64,000 bases of DNA from Thauera sp. 2A1 (GCF_009469595.2 NZ_SSXV01000002.1:1-64000); one strand, 5' to 3'; positions 1 through 9,304 are shown, numbered from the stretch's first letter. Notes: generated from the letters alone by a model not told the origin. Program-made: numbers and translations.

Positions 1-2
1 TC

Positions 3-164
3 GCCTTCAACCTGCTCAAGAATGCGGCGGGCGAAGGCGTGACGATCGGCCCGATCCTGCTGGGGGCCTCCAAGCCGGTGCATGTGCTGACGCCGTCGGC
101 CACCGTGCGCCGCATCATCAACATGACTGCGCTCACCGTGGTCGAGGCCGGGCAGGGGCAGTAA
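3..164 (+). CDS. C-terminal end of a MaeB-type malic enzyme / phosphate acetyltransferase domain (5' truncated)
   Basis: The first 53 codons read in frame to a TAA stop. The peptide contains GPILLGASKPVHVLTPSATV followed by RRIINMTALTVVEA. This is the characteristic tail of phosphotransacetylase (PTA_PTB) domains, closest in style to the C-terminal regulatory PTA-like domain of NADP-dependent malic enzymes (MaeB) of proteobacteria. The start lies outside the window, so a stand-alone Pta cannot be excluded. MaeB decarboxylates malate to pyruvate in the cytosol. A GC stem with a T-run lies just after the stop. Confidence 0.6.
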   Translation, partial: AFNLLKNAAGEGVTIGPILLGASKPVHVLTPSATVRRIINMTALTVVEAGQGQ

Positions 165-172
165 GTCACGCT

Positions 173-193
173 CCGCCCGCAGGCGCGGTTTTT
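173..193 (+). terminator. Candidate intrinsic terminator after the truncated malic enzyme gene
   Basis: CCGC at 173-176 pairs with GCGG at 185-188, with one inner mismatch and a further C-G pair, and the stem is followed at once by five T residues (189-193). The stem is short but GC-only and lies 9 bases after the stop codon. Confidence 0.45.
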
Positions 194-238
194 CGTCCTC
201 ACTCCCCTGTGCCATGATGTTTGCAGGGGAGGCGCGGG

Positions 239-1375
239 ATGGGGAGCAAGGCGGGGCGGGCGGCACTGGTACTGACGGGAGGGGGCGCGCGCGCCGCCTA
301 TCAGGTCGGCGTGCTGTCTGCGATCCGCGAGATCCGCGGGCGGCAGCCCGGGAATCCCTTCCCGATCCTGTGCGGGACGTCGGCGGGCGGCATCAACGCT
401 GTCGCGCTGGCAGTGCATTCGACCAACTTCAATCACGCGGTGCGCCATCTCGCGCGCATCTGGCGCAATTTCCACGTCGGTCGCGTGTATCGGGTCGATC
501 CGGTCGCGCTTTTCGGCAGTGGCCTGCGCTGGGGGGCGGCGGCCTTCACCGGCTGGCTGGTGCACCAGACGCCGCGGTCGCTGCTCGACAATGCCCCGTT
601 GCGCGAGCTGCTCACGCGTGTGCTCGACTACCCGGCCATCGACCGTGCGATCAAGGCAGGTTATCTGCGGGCAATCAGCGTGACCGCCTCGGGCTATTCC
701 TCGGGCGAGAGCCTGAGCTTCTTCGAGGGCTCGCTCGACATCGAGCCCTGGCACCGCGCACATCGCATGGGGGTGCGGGCGCGCCTCGGCGTCGATCACC
801 TGATGGCGACCAGTGCCCTGCCGCTGGTGTTTCCGGCGGTGCGCATCAATCGCGAGTTCTTCGGCGACGGCTCCATGCGCCAGCTCGCGCCGGTGAGCCC
901 GGCGATCCATCTCGGTGCCGACCGCATCCTGGTGATCGGTGCCGGCCGCCTGGCTGAGGAAGGGCGGCAGCGCGCCGGCGCCTATCCCTCGCCGGCGCAG
1001 ATCGCTGGCCATGCGCTGTCCAGCATCTTCCTCGACACGCTGGCGGTCGATCTCGAGCGGCTCGAGCGCATCAACCAGATCATCGGCTGCCTCAACGGCG
1101 AGCAGCGCGATGCGGCAGCCGGCGGCCTGCGGCGGATCGAGACGCTCGTGATCTCGCCCTCGCGGCGCATCGACACCATCGCGGCGCAGTACCGGCAGGA
1201 GATCCCGCCACTGCTGGCGGCCGTGCTGCGCGGGATCGGCGCGATGCGGCGCGACGGCTCCACCTTGTTGTCCTATCTGCTGTTCGAGCCAGGCTTCATC
1301 CGCGCGCTGATGGACCTTGGCTACGGCGACGCGATCGCGCGCCGCGACGAGATCGCCGCCTTCCTCGATCTGTAG
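239..1375 (+). CDS. Patatin-like phospholipase family protein
   Basis: A 378-residue cytosolic serine lipase/acyl hydrolase of the patatin family. It has the oxyanion-hole loop LTGGGARAAYQVGVL near the N-terminus, the nucleophile elbow GTSAGG with Ser48, and the Ser-Asp dyad partner in FGDGS with Asp210. No signal peptide is visible. I chose ATG at 239 because AGGGGAGG lies about 7 bases upstream; a TTG at 221 in the same frame has no such site. The substrate is unknown; relatives act on phospholipids or polyhydroxyalkanoate-associated lipids. It appears monocistronic. Confidence 0.85.
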   Translation: MGSKAGRAALVLTGGGARAAYQVGVLSAIREIRGRQPGNPFPILCGTSAGGINAVALAVHSTNFNHAVRHLARIWRNFHVGRVYRVDPVALFGSGLRWGAAAFTGWLVHQTPRSLLDNAPLRELLTRVLDYPAIDRAIKAGYLRAISVTASGYSSGESLSFFEGSLDIEPWHRAHRMGVRARLGVDHLMATSALPLVFPAVRINREFFGDGSMRQLAPVSPAIHLGADRILVIGAGRLAEEGRQRAGAYPSPAQIAGHALSSIFLDTLAVDLERLERINQIIGCLNGEQRDAAAGGLRRIETLVISPSRRIDTIAAQYRQEIPPLLAAVLRGIGAMRRDGSTLLSYLLFEPGFIRALMDLGYGDAIARRDEIAAFLDL

Positions 1376-1485
1376 CATGGCGCTCGCTGCCGCATCCGGC
1401 CCGGTGGCCGCCCCCCTTTGTTTGTAAAGATTCGGCCACGTTCTGCCGTTCATGGGAGAATGGCGACAAGAATTTTCGAAACACC

Positions 1486-1514
1486 TTGAAAAGAACTTGC
1501 TATCTGCTTATTTT
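1486..1514 (+). promoter_or_regulatory. Candidate sigma-70 promoter for the PbpG-type gene
   Basis: TTGAAA (1486-1491) and TATTTT (1509-1514) are separated by 17 bases, inside an AT-rich patch unusual for this GC-rich window and about 75 bases upstream of the chosen start codon. The assignment rests on sequence match only. Confidence 0.45.
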
Positions 1515-1587
1515 AGTTGAGAATTAGCACATAGCCTGCTGCGCCGTGTGTCTGCCTTTCCGCTCGTACTTTCGCTTTCCCGCCGCC

Positions 1588-2775
1588 ATGAAGCCCCGAC
1601 TTCTCCTTGCCCTTCTTCTTGGCCTGTCCGTCGCGCACACCAGCATCGGCACCGCTGCTGCCGCAACCGCGTCCCACGCCAATAAATCTACCAAGGCCGC
1701 GAGCAATCACGCGCGCGCCGCCGCCAAGACGACAGCCAGGTCGGCCGCGAAGAGCACAGGCAAGCCCGTCGCCAAGACGGCTGGCCGCAGCACCGAAAAG
1801 GCCGCAGTGCGCGTCTCCAGGGTGTCCGAACGCGTCGAGGCGCGCCGTGGCACCAAGGCGCAGCGGCTCGCCGAGGCCCGCCGCGGCGCGAAGGGTGGGG
1901 CGATGCGCGTGTCGCTGCGCCGTGAGCCGGTGGTGGCCAAGGCCGCGCCCGCGCTCGCCGCGCCGGTGGAACCGTCCTTCAGCGTTGACGCGCACGGCAT
2001 GCCGCATCTGGGCTCGGCGGCGTTCTACGTCGTGAACCAGCATACCGGCGAGGTGCTGCTCGAGCGCAACTCCTCCTCCGTATTGCCGATCGCCTCCATC
2101 ACCAAGCTGATGACGGCAATGGTCGTGCTCGACGGTGGCCAGAGCCTGTCCGAAGAGCTCTCGATCAGTGATGGCGACATCGACACGTTGAAGGGCACCG
2201 GCTCGCGCCTGGTGCTGGGAACGCGCCTGACGCGCGAGCAGTTGCTCAACCTCGCCCTGATGTCCTCCGAGAACCGCGCGGCGTCGGCCCTCGCGCGCAA
2301 CTATCAGGGCGGCGAGCAGGCCTTCATCCATGCCATGAACGTGAAGGCACGCATGCTGGGCCTGAGCGACACGCGTTTCTACGACAGCACCGGACTGACG
2401 CCGCAGAACGTCTCCAGCCCGCGTGACCTGGCCAAGATGGTGGCGGCGGCCGCCTCCTACCCGCTGATCCGCGAGTTCTCGACCACGCCCGAGCGCTACG
2501 TCGAGATCGGCACGCGCCAGTTGCGCTTCGGCAACACGAATTCGCTGGTGAAGAACCCCGACTGGCAGATCGCCGTGCAAAAAACCGGCTACATCAGTGA
2601 GGCGGGCCGCTGTCTGGTGATGCAGGCCTGGATCCAGAAGCAGCCGGTGGTGATGGTGCTGATGGATTCGAACGGCCGTTACACGCGCACGGCGGATGCG
2701 CAGCGCGTACGCAAGTGGCTCGAGGCCGAGGGCGCGGAGCGTCTTGCTGCCGCGCCGAAGGACCGCGCCGGCTGA
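1588..2775 (+). CDS. pbpG: D-alanyl-D-alanine endopeptidase, PbpG/PBP7 type (S11 family)
   Basis: A 395-residue periplasmic penicillin-binding peptidase that cleaves D-Ala-meso-DAP cross-links in peptidoglycan. The N-terminus MKPRLLLALLLGLSVAHTS is a signal peptide. Residues about 25-110 are a low-complexity Ala/Lys/Arg-rich stretch, histone-H1-like in style. The S11 domain follows with all three motifs: S170-ITK (SxxK), S227-EN (SxN) and K332-TG (KTG). I start at the ATG at 1588 because it begins the signal peptide; a TTG-type start at 1546 would add 14 residues before it. The gene is convergent with the IclR gene and a hairpin separates them. Confidence 0.9.
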   Translation: MKPRLLLALLLGLSVAHTSIGTAAAATASHANKSTKAASNHARAAAKTTARSAAKSTGKPVAKTAGRSTEKAAVRVSRVSERVEARRGTKAQRLAEARRGAKGGAMRVSLRREPVVAKAAPALAAPVEPSFSVDAHGMPHLGSAAFYVVNQHTGEVLLERNSSSVLPIASITKLMTAMVVLDGGQSLSEELSISDGDIDTLKGTGSRLVLGTRLTREQLLNLALMSSENRAASALARNYQGGEQAFIHAMNVKARMLGLSDTRFYDSTGLTPQNVSSPRDLAKMVAAAASYPLIREFSTTPERYVEIGTRQLRFGNTNSLVKNPDWQIAVQKTGYISEAGRCLVMQAWIQKQPVVMVLMDSNGRYTRTADAQRVRKWLEAEGAERLAAAPKDRAG

Positions 2776-2793
2776 GCAGCGCGCGAGATGCGA

Positions 2794-2815
2794 GGAGCCC
2801 CGCTTGCGGGGCTCC
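2794..2815. terminator. GC-rich hairpin between convergent genes
   Basis: GGAGCCCCGC (2794-2803) and GCGGGGCTCC (2806-2815) form a perfect 10-bp stem with a two-base loop between two tail-to-tail genes. There is no T-run on either strand, so termination efficiency is uncertain. Confidence 0.5.
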
Positions 2816-2833
2816 GATCGTGATGTCCTGAGT

Positions 2834-3634
2834 TCAGTGGCGGGCGCCGCTGTAGCCGAGCGCCTGCGACACTTCGTCGGCCGTCTCGCGCACCAGCGGG
2901 GCCCAGTCCGGATTGAAGCGTTCGGACGGCGTCGATAGCGACAGACCGGCGATCAGCTCGCCATTGTTGTCGCGGATGCCGGCGGCAATGCAGCGCACAC
3001 CCGATTCCACTTCGTCGAGGTCGAAGGCGACGCCATGGCGACGTACGCGGTCGAGTTCCTTCTCGAGCGCGGCGAACGTGGTGATGGACGCCGGTGTGGA
3101 GGGCGGCAGGCTGGTGCGCCGTGCATAGTCGCGCACCTGCTCGAGGCCGTCCTCGACCAGGAACAGCTTGCCGGTGGCGGTGGTGTGCAGTGGCGCGCGC
3201 GCGCCGACGATGTGCACCACGCGCACCGACGAGCGCCCGCTCGAGGTCCGCTCGACATAGACGATCTCGTCGCCTGCGCGAATGCCCAGATTGACGCTTT
3301 CCCCGGTGGCCGCGTGCAGCTTCAGCATGTAGGGCATCGCCGTGTCACGCAGCGAGATGCGCGACTTGACCAGGCTGCCGAGCTCGAGCAGACGGATGCC
3401 CAGCCGATAGACGCCCGCGTCGGAGCGTTCGACGAGACCGCTCTGCGACATCGCACCCAGGATGCGATGCGCGGTCGAAGGGTGCAGTCCGGTTTCGAGC
3501 GCCAGTTGCTTTAGCGGCACTGGATCGGCATGCTGCGCCAGGACGTCGAGCAGTTTCATCATGCGCTCGATGACCTGGATGGGGTTCTTGCCTTCGCCGG
3601 CGGCGGGAGTGGTTTCAGTCTTGGGCGGGGACAC
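2834..3634 (-). CDS. IclR-family transcriptional regulator
   Basis: A 266-residue DNA-binding regulator. Residues about 17-80 are a winged helix-turn-helix (VIERMMKLLDVLAQH, then LKQLALETGLHPSTAHRIL), and residues about 85-260 are the IclR effector-binding GAF-like domain with VNLGIRAGDEIVYVER and SGVRCIAAGIRD. The start is a GTG with AAGG about 8 bases upstream. It is divergent from the Mrp antiporter operon, with a palindrome in the gap, so it may control that operon or itself. The effector is unknown; many relatives sense aromatic or organic acids. Confidence 0.88.
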   Translation of the reverse strand: MSPPKTETTPAAGEGKNPIQVIERMMKLLDVLAQHADPVPLKQLALETGLHPSTAHRILGAMSQSGLVERSDAGVYRLGIRLLELGSLVKSRISLRDTAMPYMLKLHAATGESVNLGIRAGDEIVYVERTSSGRSSVRVVHIVGARAPLHTTATGKLFLVEDGLEQVRDYARRTSLPPSTPASITTFAALEKELDRVRRHGVAFDLDEVESGVRCIAAGIRDNNGELIAGLSLSTPSERFNPDWAPLVRETADEVSQALGYSGARH

Positions 3635-3698
3635 TTCGGCCTTGCAATCGATGTTGCGATGGGGTGCGGTACTGGGGTGAATGGTAACTCTGTCGCCT

Positions 3699-3717
3699 CA
3701 TTTCGCCTAGTGAAATG
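3699..3717. promoter_or_regulatory. Palindromic candidate operator between iclR-type gene and mrp operon
   Basis: CATTTC (3699-3704) and GAAATG (3712-3717) are perfect inverted arms around seven bases, in the 115-base gap between the divergent IclR gene and the antiporter operon. IclR regulators bind such short palindromes as dimers. The assignment to this IclR protein is inferred from position only. Confidence 0.4.
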
Positions 3718-3749
3718 AACTTCCAGTCCACGGTGTGCCCCGACTGCCG

Positions 3750-6572
3750 ATGAGCCTGCCACTGATCGTCCTGCTGCCCTTCATCGGTGCGCCACTGGCT
3801 GCGCTGATGATCCGTGCCGGCCGCAACGCCTGCGCCGGGACGGCGTTCGCCTTCAGTCTCGGCGCCTTCGCTTTGCTGTTGTCGCATCTGCCCGATGTGC
3901 TGCAGGGCGAGCCGATCGAGGCGGGCTGGAGCTGGCTGCCGTCGCTGGGGCTGGACCTGGACTTCCGCCTTGACGGCCTGGGCTTCCTGTTCGCGCTGCT
4001 CATCCTGGGCATCGGCCTGCTGATCATCGTCTATGCGCGCTTCTACCTTTCCGGGCGCGATCCGATGGGCAGCTTCATGGCCTATCTGCTGGCCTTCCAG
4101 GGCGCGATGCTGGGCATCGTGCTGGCGGACAACGTGCTGCTGCTGCTGGTGTTCTGGGAACTGACCAGCCTGTCGTCCTTCCTGCTGATCGGCTACTGGA
4201 AGCATCTGCCCGACGGACGGCAGGGCGCGCGCATGGCGCTGACGGTGACCGCGGCCGGCGGGCTGGCGATGATCGCCGGCATGCTGATCCTCGGCGACGT
4301 CGCCGAGTCCTACCGCCTGTCGGACATCCTGCAGCAGGCCGAGGCGATCCAGGCCTCGCCGCACTACCTGCCGGCGCTGCTGCTGATCCTCGCCGGCTGC
4401 TTCACCAAGAGTGCGCAGTTTCCCTTCCACTTCTGGCTGCCGCATGCGATGGCGGCGCCGACGCCGGTGTCGGCCTATCTGCATTCGGCGACGATGGTGA
4501 AGGCGGGCGTATTCCTGCTGGCGCGGCTGTGGCCGGTGCTCGCCGGCTCCGAGGCCTGGTTCTACCTGGTGGCGACGACCGGCCTGGTGACCATGCTCGC
4601 GGGCGCGTTGATCGCACTGTTCAAGGACGACCTGAAGGCGGTGCTGGCGTATTCGACCGTCAGTCACCTGGGGCTGGTGACCATGCTGCTGGGCTTCGGC
4701 ACGCCGATGGCGGCGCTGGCGGCGGTGCTCCACATCCTCAACCACGCGAGCTTCAAGGCGGCGCTGTTCATGATCGCCGGCATCGTCGACCACGAAGCCG
4801 GCACGCGCGACATCCGGCGCCTGGGCGGGTTGGCGCAGGCGATGCCGATCGCCGCCACGCTCGCCGTGCTGGCCGGGGCCTCGATGGCCGGGGTGCCGCC
4901 GCTGAACGGCTTTCTGTCCAAGGAGATGATGCTGCAGGAGGCGACGCTGCTGGCCGACTGGGCCGGCAACGCCTGGCTGGTGGCGGCATTGGCGACGCTG
5001 GCGGCCTGCCTGTCGGTGGCCTACTCCTTGCGCTTCGTCATCCACGTCTTCTTCGGTCGCCCGCGCGCCGTGCTGGCGCATCACCCGCATGATCCGCCCG
5101 CCGGCATGTGGTTGCCGCCGGCCTTGCTGGTCGTGCTGGTGGTGGCCATCGGCCTGATGCCGTCAACGCTTGCCGGCGCGCTCGTCGCGGCGGCTGCGTC
5201 CGCGGTCACCGGCGGCGATCTGCCGGCGCATGAGCTGGCCCTGTGGCACGGCTTCAACCCCGCGTTGGGGCTCAGCGCGCTCGCACTGCTGTCGGGGCTG
5301 GTGCTGCTGAAGGCCTATCGCAGCGCGCGCGCCTCGTGGTCGGCCGGACCGCACCCGCAGGCGAAAGCGATGTTCGACGGGGTCATCGACTACGTCGTCG
5401 ACCTCGCGCGCACCATCACCCAGGGCTTGCACAACGGCTCGCTGCAGCGCCAGCTCGCCTTCGCCGTGGGCGCGGTGGTGGTGCTCGGCTTCGGTACCTT
5501 CCTGACCACGCCCTACGAGGCCGGTGAGCGCGCGACGCTGCCGGCGGAGCCGGTGGCGGTGGTCGGCTGGCTGCTGCTGCTGGCCGCCACGGGCGCGGTG
5601 CTCGCGCTGCACCGCAATCGTCTGCTGGCGCTGGTCAACGTCGGCGTGATCGGCCTCATCGTCTCGCTCGGCTTCGCCTACCTGTCGGCGCCGGATCTGG
5701 CGCTGACCCAGATCGCGGTGGAGGTGGTGACGGTCATCCTGCTGCTGCTGGCGCTTGCCCACCTGCCGCGCCACACGCCGCGTGAGACCGGGTGGCTGCG
5801 CCGGCTGCGCGATGCCGGCCTTGCCGTGGCCGCCGGCCTGGGCGCGGGCGGCGCGGTGTGGGCGATGATGACGCGGGAGTTCGAGACCCTTTCCGGCTAC
5901 TACCTGGAGCAGTCGGTGCCCGGCGGTGGCGGGGCGAACGTGGTGAATGTGATCCTGGTCGACTTCCGCGGTTTCGACACTTTCGGCGAGATCACCGTGC
6001 TGGGCATCGCCGCGCTGGCGATCTACGCGCTGCTCGATCGCGGCACGCCGTCGGTGTACGGCGCGCCGCCCGCCGTACCGCCGGCGCAGGATGCATCCAA
6101 CTCGCTGATGATGGCGGTGGCGATGCGCATCATGCTGACGCTGTCGATCGTCGTCGGCGCGTTCATCTTCCTGCGCGGACACAACGCGCCGGGCGGCGGC
6201 TTTGTCGCCGGCCTGGTGGTGTCGATCGCGCTCGCGCTGCAATACATGGCGCATGGCATGCGCTGGGCCGACACTCACATGCGCATCGACTACCACACGC
6301 CGATCGGCTGGGGCGTGGTCGTGGCCGCGACCACCGGCCTGGGCGCCTGGCTGGCCGGGCATCCCTTCCTGACGAGCACGGTGTGGCACCTGGACGTGCC
6401 GGTGGTGGGCGAAGTGCACATCGCCTCGGCGATGTTCTTCGACACCGGGGTGTTTCTCGTCGTCGTGGGCGCGACGCTGCTGGCACTCACCAGCCTTGCC
6501 CGCCTCCGCGTGGGGGATGGCCCGGCGCGCAAGCCCGGCACCGGTGGCGCGGCCGCGCGCAAGGAGGCCTGA
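3750..6572 (+). CDS. mrpA: Mrp/Pha cation:proton antiporter, fused A and B subunits
   Basis: A 940-residue polytopic inner-membrane protein. Residues 1 to about 500 resemble NuoL/ND5 proton-pumping subunits (for example GYWKHLPDGRQGARMAL and the KSAQFPFHFWLPHAMAAPTP motif). An MrpA-specific C-terminal membrane region follows. From about residue 785 a MrpB-like domain begins (RIMLTLSIVVGAFIFLRGHN, then APGGGFVAG). Such A-B fusions occur in proteobacterial Pha systems. The complex exchanges Na+ and/or K+ for H+ and supports pH and salt tolerance. ATG 3750 is preferred over the GTG at 3735, though neither has a strong Shine-Dalgarno sequence. First gene of a seven-subunit operon. Confidence 0.92.
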   Translation: MSLPLIVLLPFIGAPLAALMIRAGRNACAGTAFAFSLGAFALLLSHLPDVLQGEPIEAGWSWLPSLGLDLDFRLDGLGFLFALLILGIGLLIIVYARFYLSGRDPMGSFMAYLLAFQGAMLGIVLADNVLLLLVFWELTSLSSFLLIGYWKHLPDGRQGARMALTVTAAGGLAMIAGMLILGDVAESYRLSDILQQAEAIQASPHYLPALLLILAGCFTKSAQFPFHFWLPHAMAAPTPVSAYLHSATMVKAGVFLLARLWPVLAGSEAWFYLVATTGLVTMLAGALIALFKDDLKAVLAYSTVSHLGLVTMLLGFGTPMAALAAVLHILNHASFKAALFMIAGIVDHEAGTRDIRRLGGLAQAMPIAATLAVLAGASMAGVPPLNGFLSKEMMLQEATLLADWAGNAWLVAALATLAACLSVAYSLRFVIHVFFGRPRAVLAHHPHDPPAGMWLPPALLVVLVVAIGLMPSTLAGALVAAAASAVTGGDLPAHELALWHGFNPALGLSALALLSGLVLLKAYRSARASWSAGPHPQAKAMFDGVIDYVVDLARTITQGLHNGSLQRQLAFAVGAVVVLGFGTFLTTPYEAGERATLPAEPVAVVGWLLLLAATGAVLALHRNRLLALVNVGVIGLIVSLGFAYLSAPDLALTQIAVEVVTVILLLLALAHLPRHTPRETGWLRRLRDAGLAVAAGLGAGGAVWAMMTREFETLSGYYLEQSVPGGGGANVVNVILVDFRGFDTFGEITVLGIAALAIYALLDRGTPSVYGAPPAVPPAQDASNSLMMAVAMRIMLTLSIVVGAFIFLRGHNAPGGGFVAGLVVSIALALQYMAHGMRWADTHMRIDYHTPIGWGVVVAATTGLGAWLAGHPFLTSTVWHLDVPVVGEVHIASAMFFDTGVFLVVVGATLLALTSLARLRVGDGPARKPGTGGAAARKEA

Positions 6573-6573
6573 C

Positions 6574-6930
6574 ATGGAATTCCTGGTTGCCAGTTCGGTG
6601 GGCGTGCTGACGGCGGCGGGCGTATACCTGCTGCTGCGCGCGCACACTTTTCCGGTGGTGCTGGGGCTCACGCTGCTGTCTTACGCGACCAACGTCTACC
6701 TGTTCGCGACGGGCCGGCTGGCGATCAACGCGCCGCCGCTGATCGACGCGCAGGTTGCCCGCTACACCGACCCGCTGCCCCAGGCCCTGGTGCTGACCGC
6801 CATCGTGATCTCCTTCGGCATGACGGCGCTGCTGGTGGTCATGGCGCTGCGCAGTTGGTCCGCCAGCGGCGACGATCATGTCGACGGCGGCCCGGCGGCT
6901 CCCGGCACGGCGCCGGAGGACAGGCGGTGA
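6574..6930 (+). CDS. mrpC: Mrp/Pha antiporter subunit C
   Basis: A 118-residue NuoK-like subunit with three hydrophobic segments: a start at MEFLVASSVGVLTAAGVYLL, the motif VVLGLTLLSYATNVYLFATG, and a third segment ending in VMALRSW. The start ATG lies one base after the stop of mrpA and is preceded by AAGGAGG at 6561-6567. NuoK-like subunits line part of the ion path in the Mrp complex. The polar 20-residue C-terminal tail is not conserved in the family as I know it. Confidence 0.9.
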   Translation: MEFLVASSVGVLTAAGVYLLLRAHTFPVVLGLTLLSYATNVYLFATGRLAINAPPLIDAQVARYTDPLPQALVLTAIVISFGMTALLVVMALRSWSASGDDHVDGGPAAPGTAPEDRR

Positions 6931-8486
6931 ACCACTGGATCGTGCTGCCGGTGCTGCTGCCCGCGCTGCTCGGCAGCGTGCTGGTGCTGATCGGACGGCG
7001 CGACCCTGTCATCGCGCGCACGCTTTCCGTCGCGTCGTGCGCAGCGCTGCTGGCGCTGGTGGTGTCCTTGCTGGCGACGGCATCGACCGAGGCGCCGCAG
7101 GTGTATGCGCTGGGCGACTGGCCTGCGCCCTTCGGCATCGTGCTGGTGCTCGACCGGCTGGCGGCGCTGATGCTGGTGCTGGCCAACCTGCTCGCGCTGC
7201 TCGTGCTGCTGTCGGCCATCGGTGGCGCAGATCGCGAGAGACAGCATTTCCATGCGCTGTGGCAGTTCCAGGTGATGGGCATCAACGGCGCCTTCCTGAC
7301 CGGCGATTTCTTCAACCTGTTCGTGTTCTTCGAGATCCTGCTCATCGCATCCTACGGGCTGATGGTCCATGGCGGCGGGCGCGAACGGCTCAGGGCTGGC
7401 GTGCAGTACGTGGTGGTGAACCTTGTCGGCTCCACGCTCTTCCTGCTGGCGGTGGGGCTGATCTACAGCGTGACCGGCACGCTGAACATGGCCGATCTCG
7501 CGTCGCGCGTGCCCGAGGTTGCAGCGGGCGATCGCGCGCTGCTGCACACCGGGGCGCTGCTGCTGCTGCTCGTGTTCGCGCTCAAGGCGGCGCTGGTGCC
7601 GGTGCATTTCTGGCTGCCCGGTACCTATGCGCACGCGCCGGCGGCGGTTGCCGCGCTATTCGCGATCATGACCAAGGTGGGTGCCTACGCCATCATCCGC
7701 CTGTTCACGCTGGCCTTTGGCGACGATGCGGGTGCCTCGTCCTGGCTGGCCGCACCCTGGCTGTTGCCTGCGGCCATGCTGACCTTGCTGGCCGGCATGA
7801 CCGGCGTGCTGGGGGCGCAGTCGCTCGCACAACTGGCGGGTTTCTCGGTGATCGGCTCGATGGGTACGCTGCTGATGGCCGTGGCGCTGTTCACCGAGGA
7901 GGCGCTGAGCGCCGCCCTGTACTACCTGCTGCATTCCACGCTCGCTGCCGCGGCGTTGTTCTTGCTCGTCGGCATGATTGCGCAGCGGCGCGGCGGCGCT
8001 GGCGATCGGCTGCGCATTGCGCCGCCAGTGGCGCAGGCGCCGTTGCTCGGCGCGTTGTTCTTCATCGCCGCGATCGCGGTGTGCGGCATGCCGCCGCTGT
8101 CGGGCTTCATCGGCAAGCTGCTGATCCTCGACAGCGCGCGGGAATCGGTGAGCGCGTCGTGGATCTGGGGCCTCATCCTGGGAACGTCGTTGCTGGCCGT
8201 CATCGGCTTTTCACGTGCAGGCAGCCTGGTGTTCTGGAAGAGCACCGCGCAGGCTGAGGCGCAGGACGCAGAGGGCGGGGGCGCTGCCGAAGATGAGGGC
8301 GCTGCGCCGCCTGCCAGGGGCGGTGCGCTGCCGCTGGTGGCGACGTCCGCGTTGCTGGCCGGCCTGGTCGGACTGACGGTGTTCGCAGGTCCGGTGAGCG
8401 AGTGGCTGGACGACACCGCCGCTCAGGTGCACGAGCCTGCGCAGTATGTGGATGCGGTGCTGGGCGCCGCAGCGGGGAACGAATGA
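6927..8486 (+). CDS. mrpD: Mrp/Pha antiporter subunit D
   Basis: A 519-residue NuoN/NuoM-like antiporter subunit with about 14 hydrophobic helices. Family signatures include FFNLFVFFEILLIASYGLM and ALKAALVPVHFWLPGTYAHA. GTG at 6927 overlaps the mrpC stop as GTGA, implying translational coupling. A charged Ala/Glu insertion near residues 440-460 lies between late helices. Subunits A and D carry the proton translocation channels of the complex. Confidence 0.92.
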   Translation: MNHWIVLPVLLPALLGSVLVLIGRRDPVIARTLSVASCAALLALVVSLLATASTEAPQVYALGDWPAPFGIVLVLDRLAALMLVLANLLALLVLLSAIGGADRERQHFHALWQFQVMGINGAFLTGDFFNLFVFFEILLIASYGLMVHGGGRERLRAGVQYVVVNLVGSTLFLLAVGLIYSVTGTLNMADLASRVPEVAAGDRALLHTGALLLLLVFALKAALVPVHFWLPGTYAHAPAAVAALFAIMTKVGAYAIIRLFTLAFGDDAGASSWLAAPWLLPAAMLTLLAGMTGVLGAQSLAQLAGFSVIGSMGTLLMAVALFTEEALSAALYYLLHSTLAAAALFLLVGMIAQRRGGAGDRLRIAPPVAQAPLLGALFFIAAIAVCGMPPLSGFIGKLLILDSARESVSASWIWGLILGTSLLAVIGFSRAGSLVFWKSTAQAEAQDAEGGGAAEDEGAAPPARGGALPLVATSALLAGLVGLTVFAGPVSEWLDDTAAQVHEPAQYVDAVLGAAAGNE

Positions 8487-9013
8487 TGGCACGCGACGCC
8501 TCCACCGCGTTGCCGCGCCCGTCCAGCCGTCGCTGGCTGCCGCATCCGTTGATCAGCGCGGTGCTGGTGGTCGTCTGGCTGCTGCTGCAGAACGATTTCA
8601 GCCTTGGCCAGTTGCTCATCGGCCTCGTCCTCGGCCTTGTCGTGCCGCGGCTGAGCGCGGGCCTCTGGCCGGCACCGCCGCGCATCCTGAGCTACCGCAA
8701 GGCGATCGCCTTTGTGCTGCTGGTGGCGTGGGACATTGCCGTCGCCAACGTGGTGGTGGCACGGCTGGTGCTTTTCCGGCCGGTGGCGGAATTGCGCATG
8801 CGCTGGGTGCGCGTGCCGCTGGAGCTCGAGGCGGCCGAGGCGATCGCCGCCTTTGCCGCAACGATCACGCTCACGCCTGGCACCGTCAGTTGCGAGCTGT
8901 CCGCGGACGGCCGCAGCCTGCTGGTGCATTGTCTGGACGTCGGTGACGCAGAAGAGGCGGCCACCGACATGAAGCGGCGCTACGAGGCGCGCCTGAAGGA
9001 GATCTTCGGATGA
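8483..9013 (+). CDS. mrpE: Mrp/Pha antiporter subunit E
   Basis: A 176-residue membrane protein of the MnhE family. Two or three N-terminal hydrophobic helices (LISAVLVVVWLLLQND, FVLLVAWDIAVANVVVARLV) are followed by a cytosolic domain with TITLTPGTVSCELSADGRSL, the typical MrpE signature. ATG 8483 overlaps the mrpD stop; a second in-frame ATG follows directly at 8486. The gene ends in ATGA shared with mrpF. Confidence 0.9.
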   Translation: MMARDASTALPRPSSRRWLPHPLISAVLVVVWLLLQNDFSLGQLLIGLVLGLVVPRLSAGLWPAPPRILSYRKAIAFVLLVAWDIAVANVVVARLVLFRPVAELRMRWVRVPLELEAAEAIAAFAATITLTPGTVSCELSADGRSLLVHCLDVGDAEEAATDMKRRYEARLKEIFG

Positions 9014-9294
9014 CGACCCACGCCCCGCTCGATTACGCGCTCGCCTTCGGCTTTGCCGCCTTCGCGCTGGCGCTGCTGATGAACCTCGTGCGCCTGCTGA
9101 AGGGGCCGACGTCGATGGACCGTGTGCTGGCGGCCGACACCATGGTGATCAACGTGATCGCGCTCATCGTGCTGCTCGGCATCCACCAGGCCACCAAGGC
9201 TCACTTCGAGGCGGCGCTGCTGTTCGCGATGTTCGGTTTCGTGGCCACCGTGGCGTTTTGCCGCTTCATGCTGCGCGGCCGGCTGATCGACTGA
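9010..9294 (+). CDS. mrpF: Mrp/Pha antiporter subunit F
   Basis: A 94-residue protein with three hydrophobic helices and the MnhF signature RLLKGPTSMDRVLAADTMVI. Its ATG overlaps the mrpE stop by four bases, so it is very probably translationally coupled. Length matches the family. Confidence 0.9.
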   Translation: MTTHAPLDYALAFGFAAFALALLMNLVRLLKGPTSMDRVLAADTMVINVIALIVLLGIHQATKAHFEAALLFAMFGFVATVAFCRFMLRGRLID

Positions 9295-9304
9295 GGAGGT
9301 GGCG

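Noticed and set aside
3615..5090. Long open frame antisense to the mrpA start, rich in Gln, Arg and His
   Set aside because: Low-complexity composition is a shadow of a GC-rich membrane protein gene on the other strand; no family motif, and the sense strand is certain.
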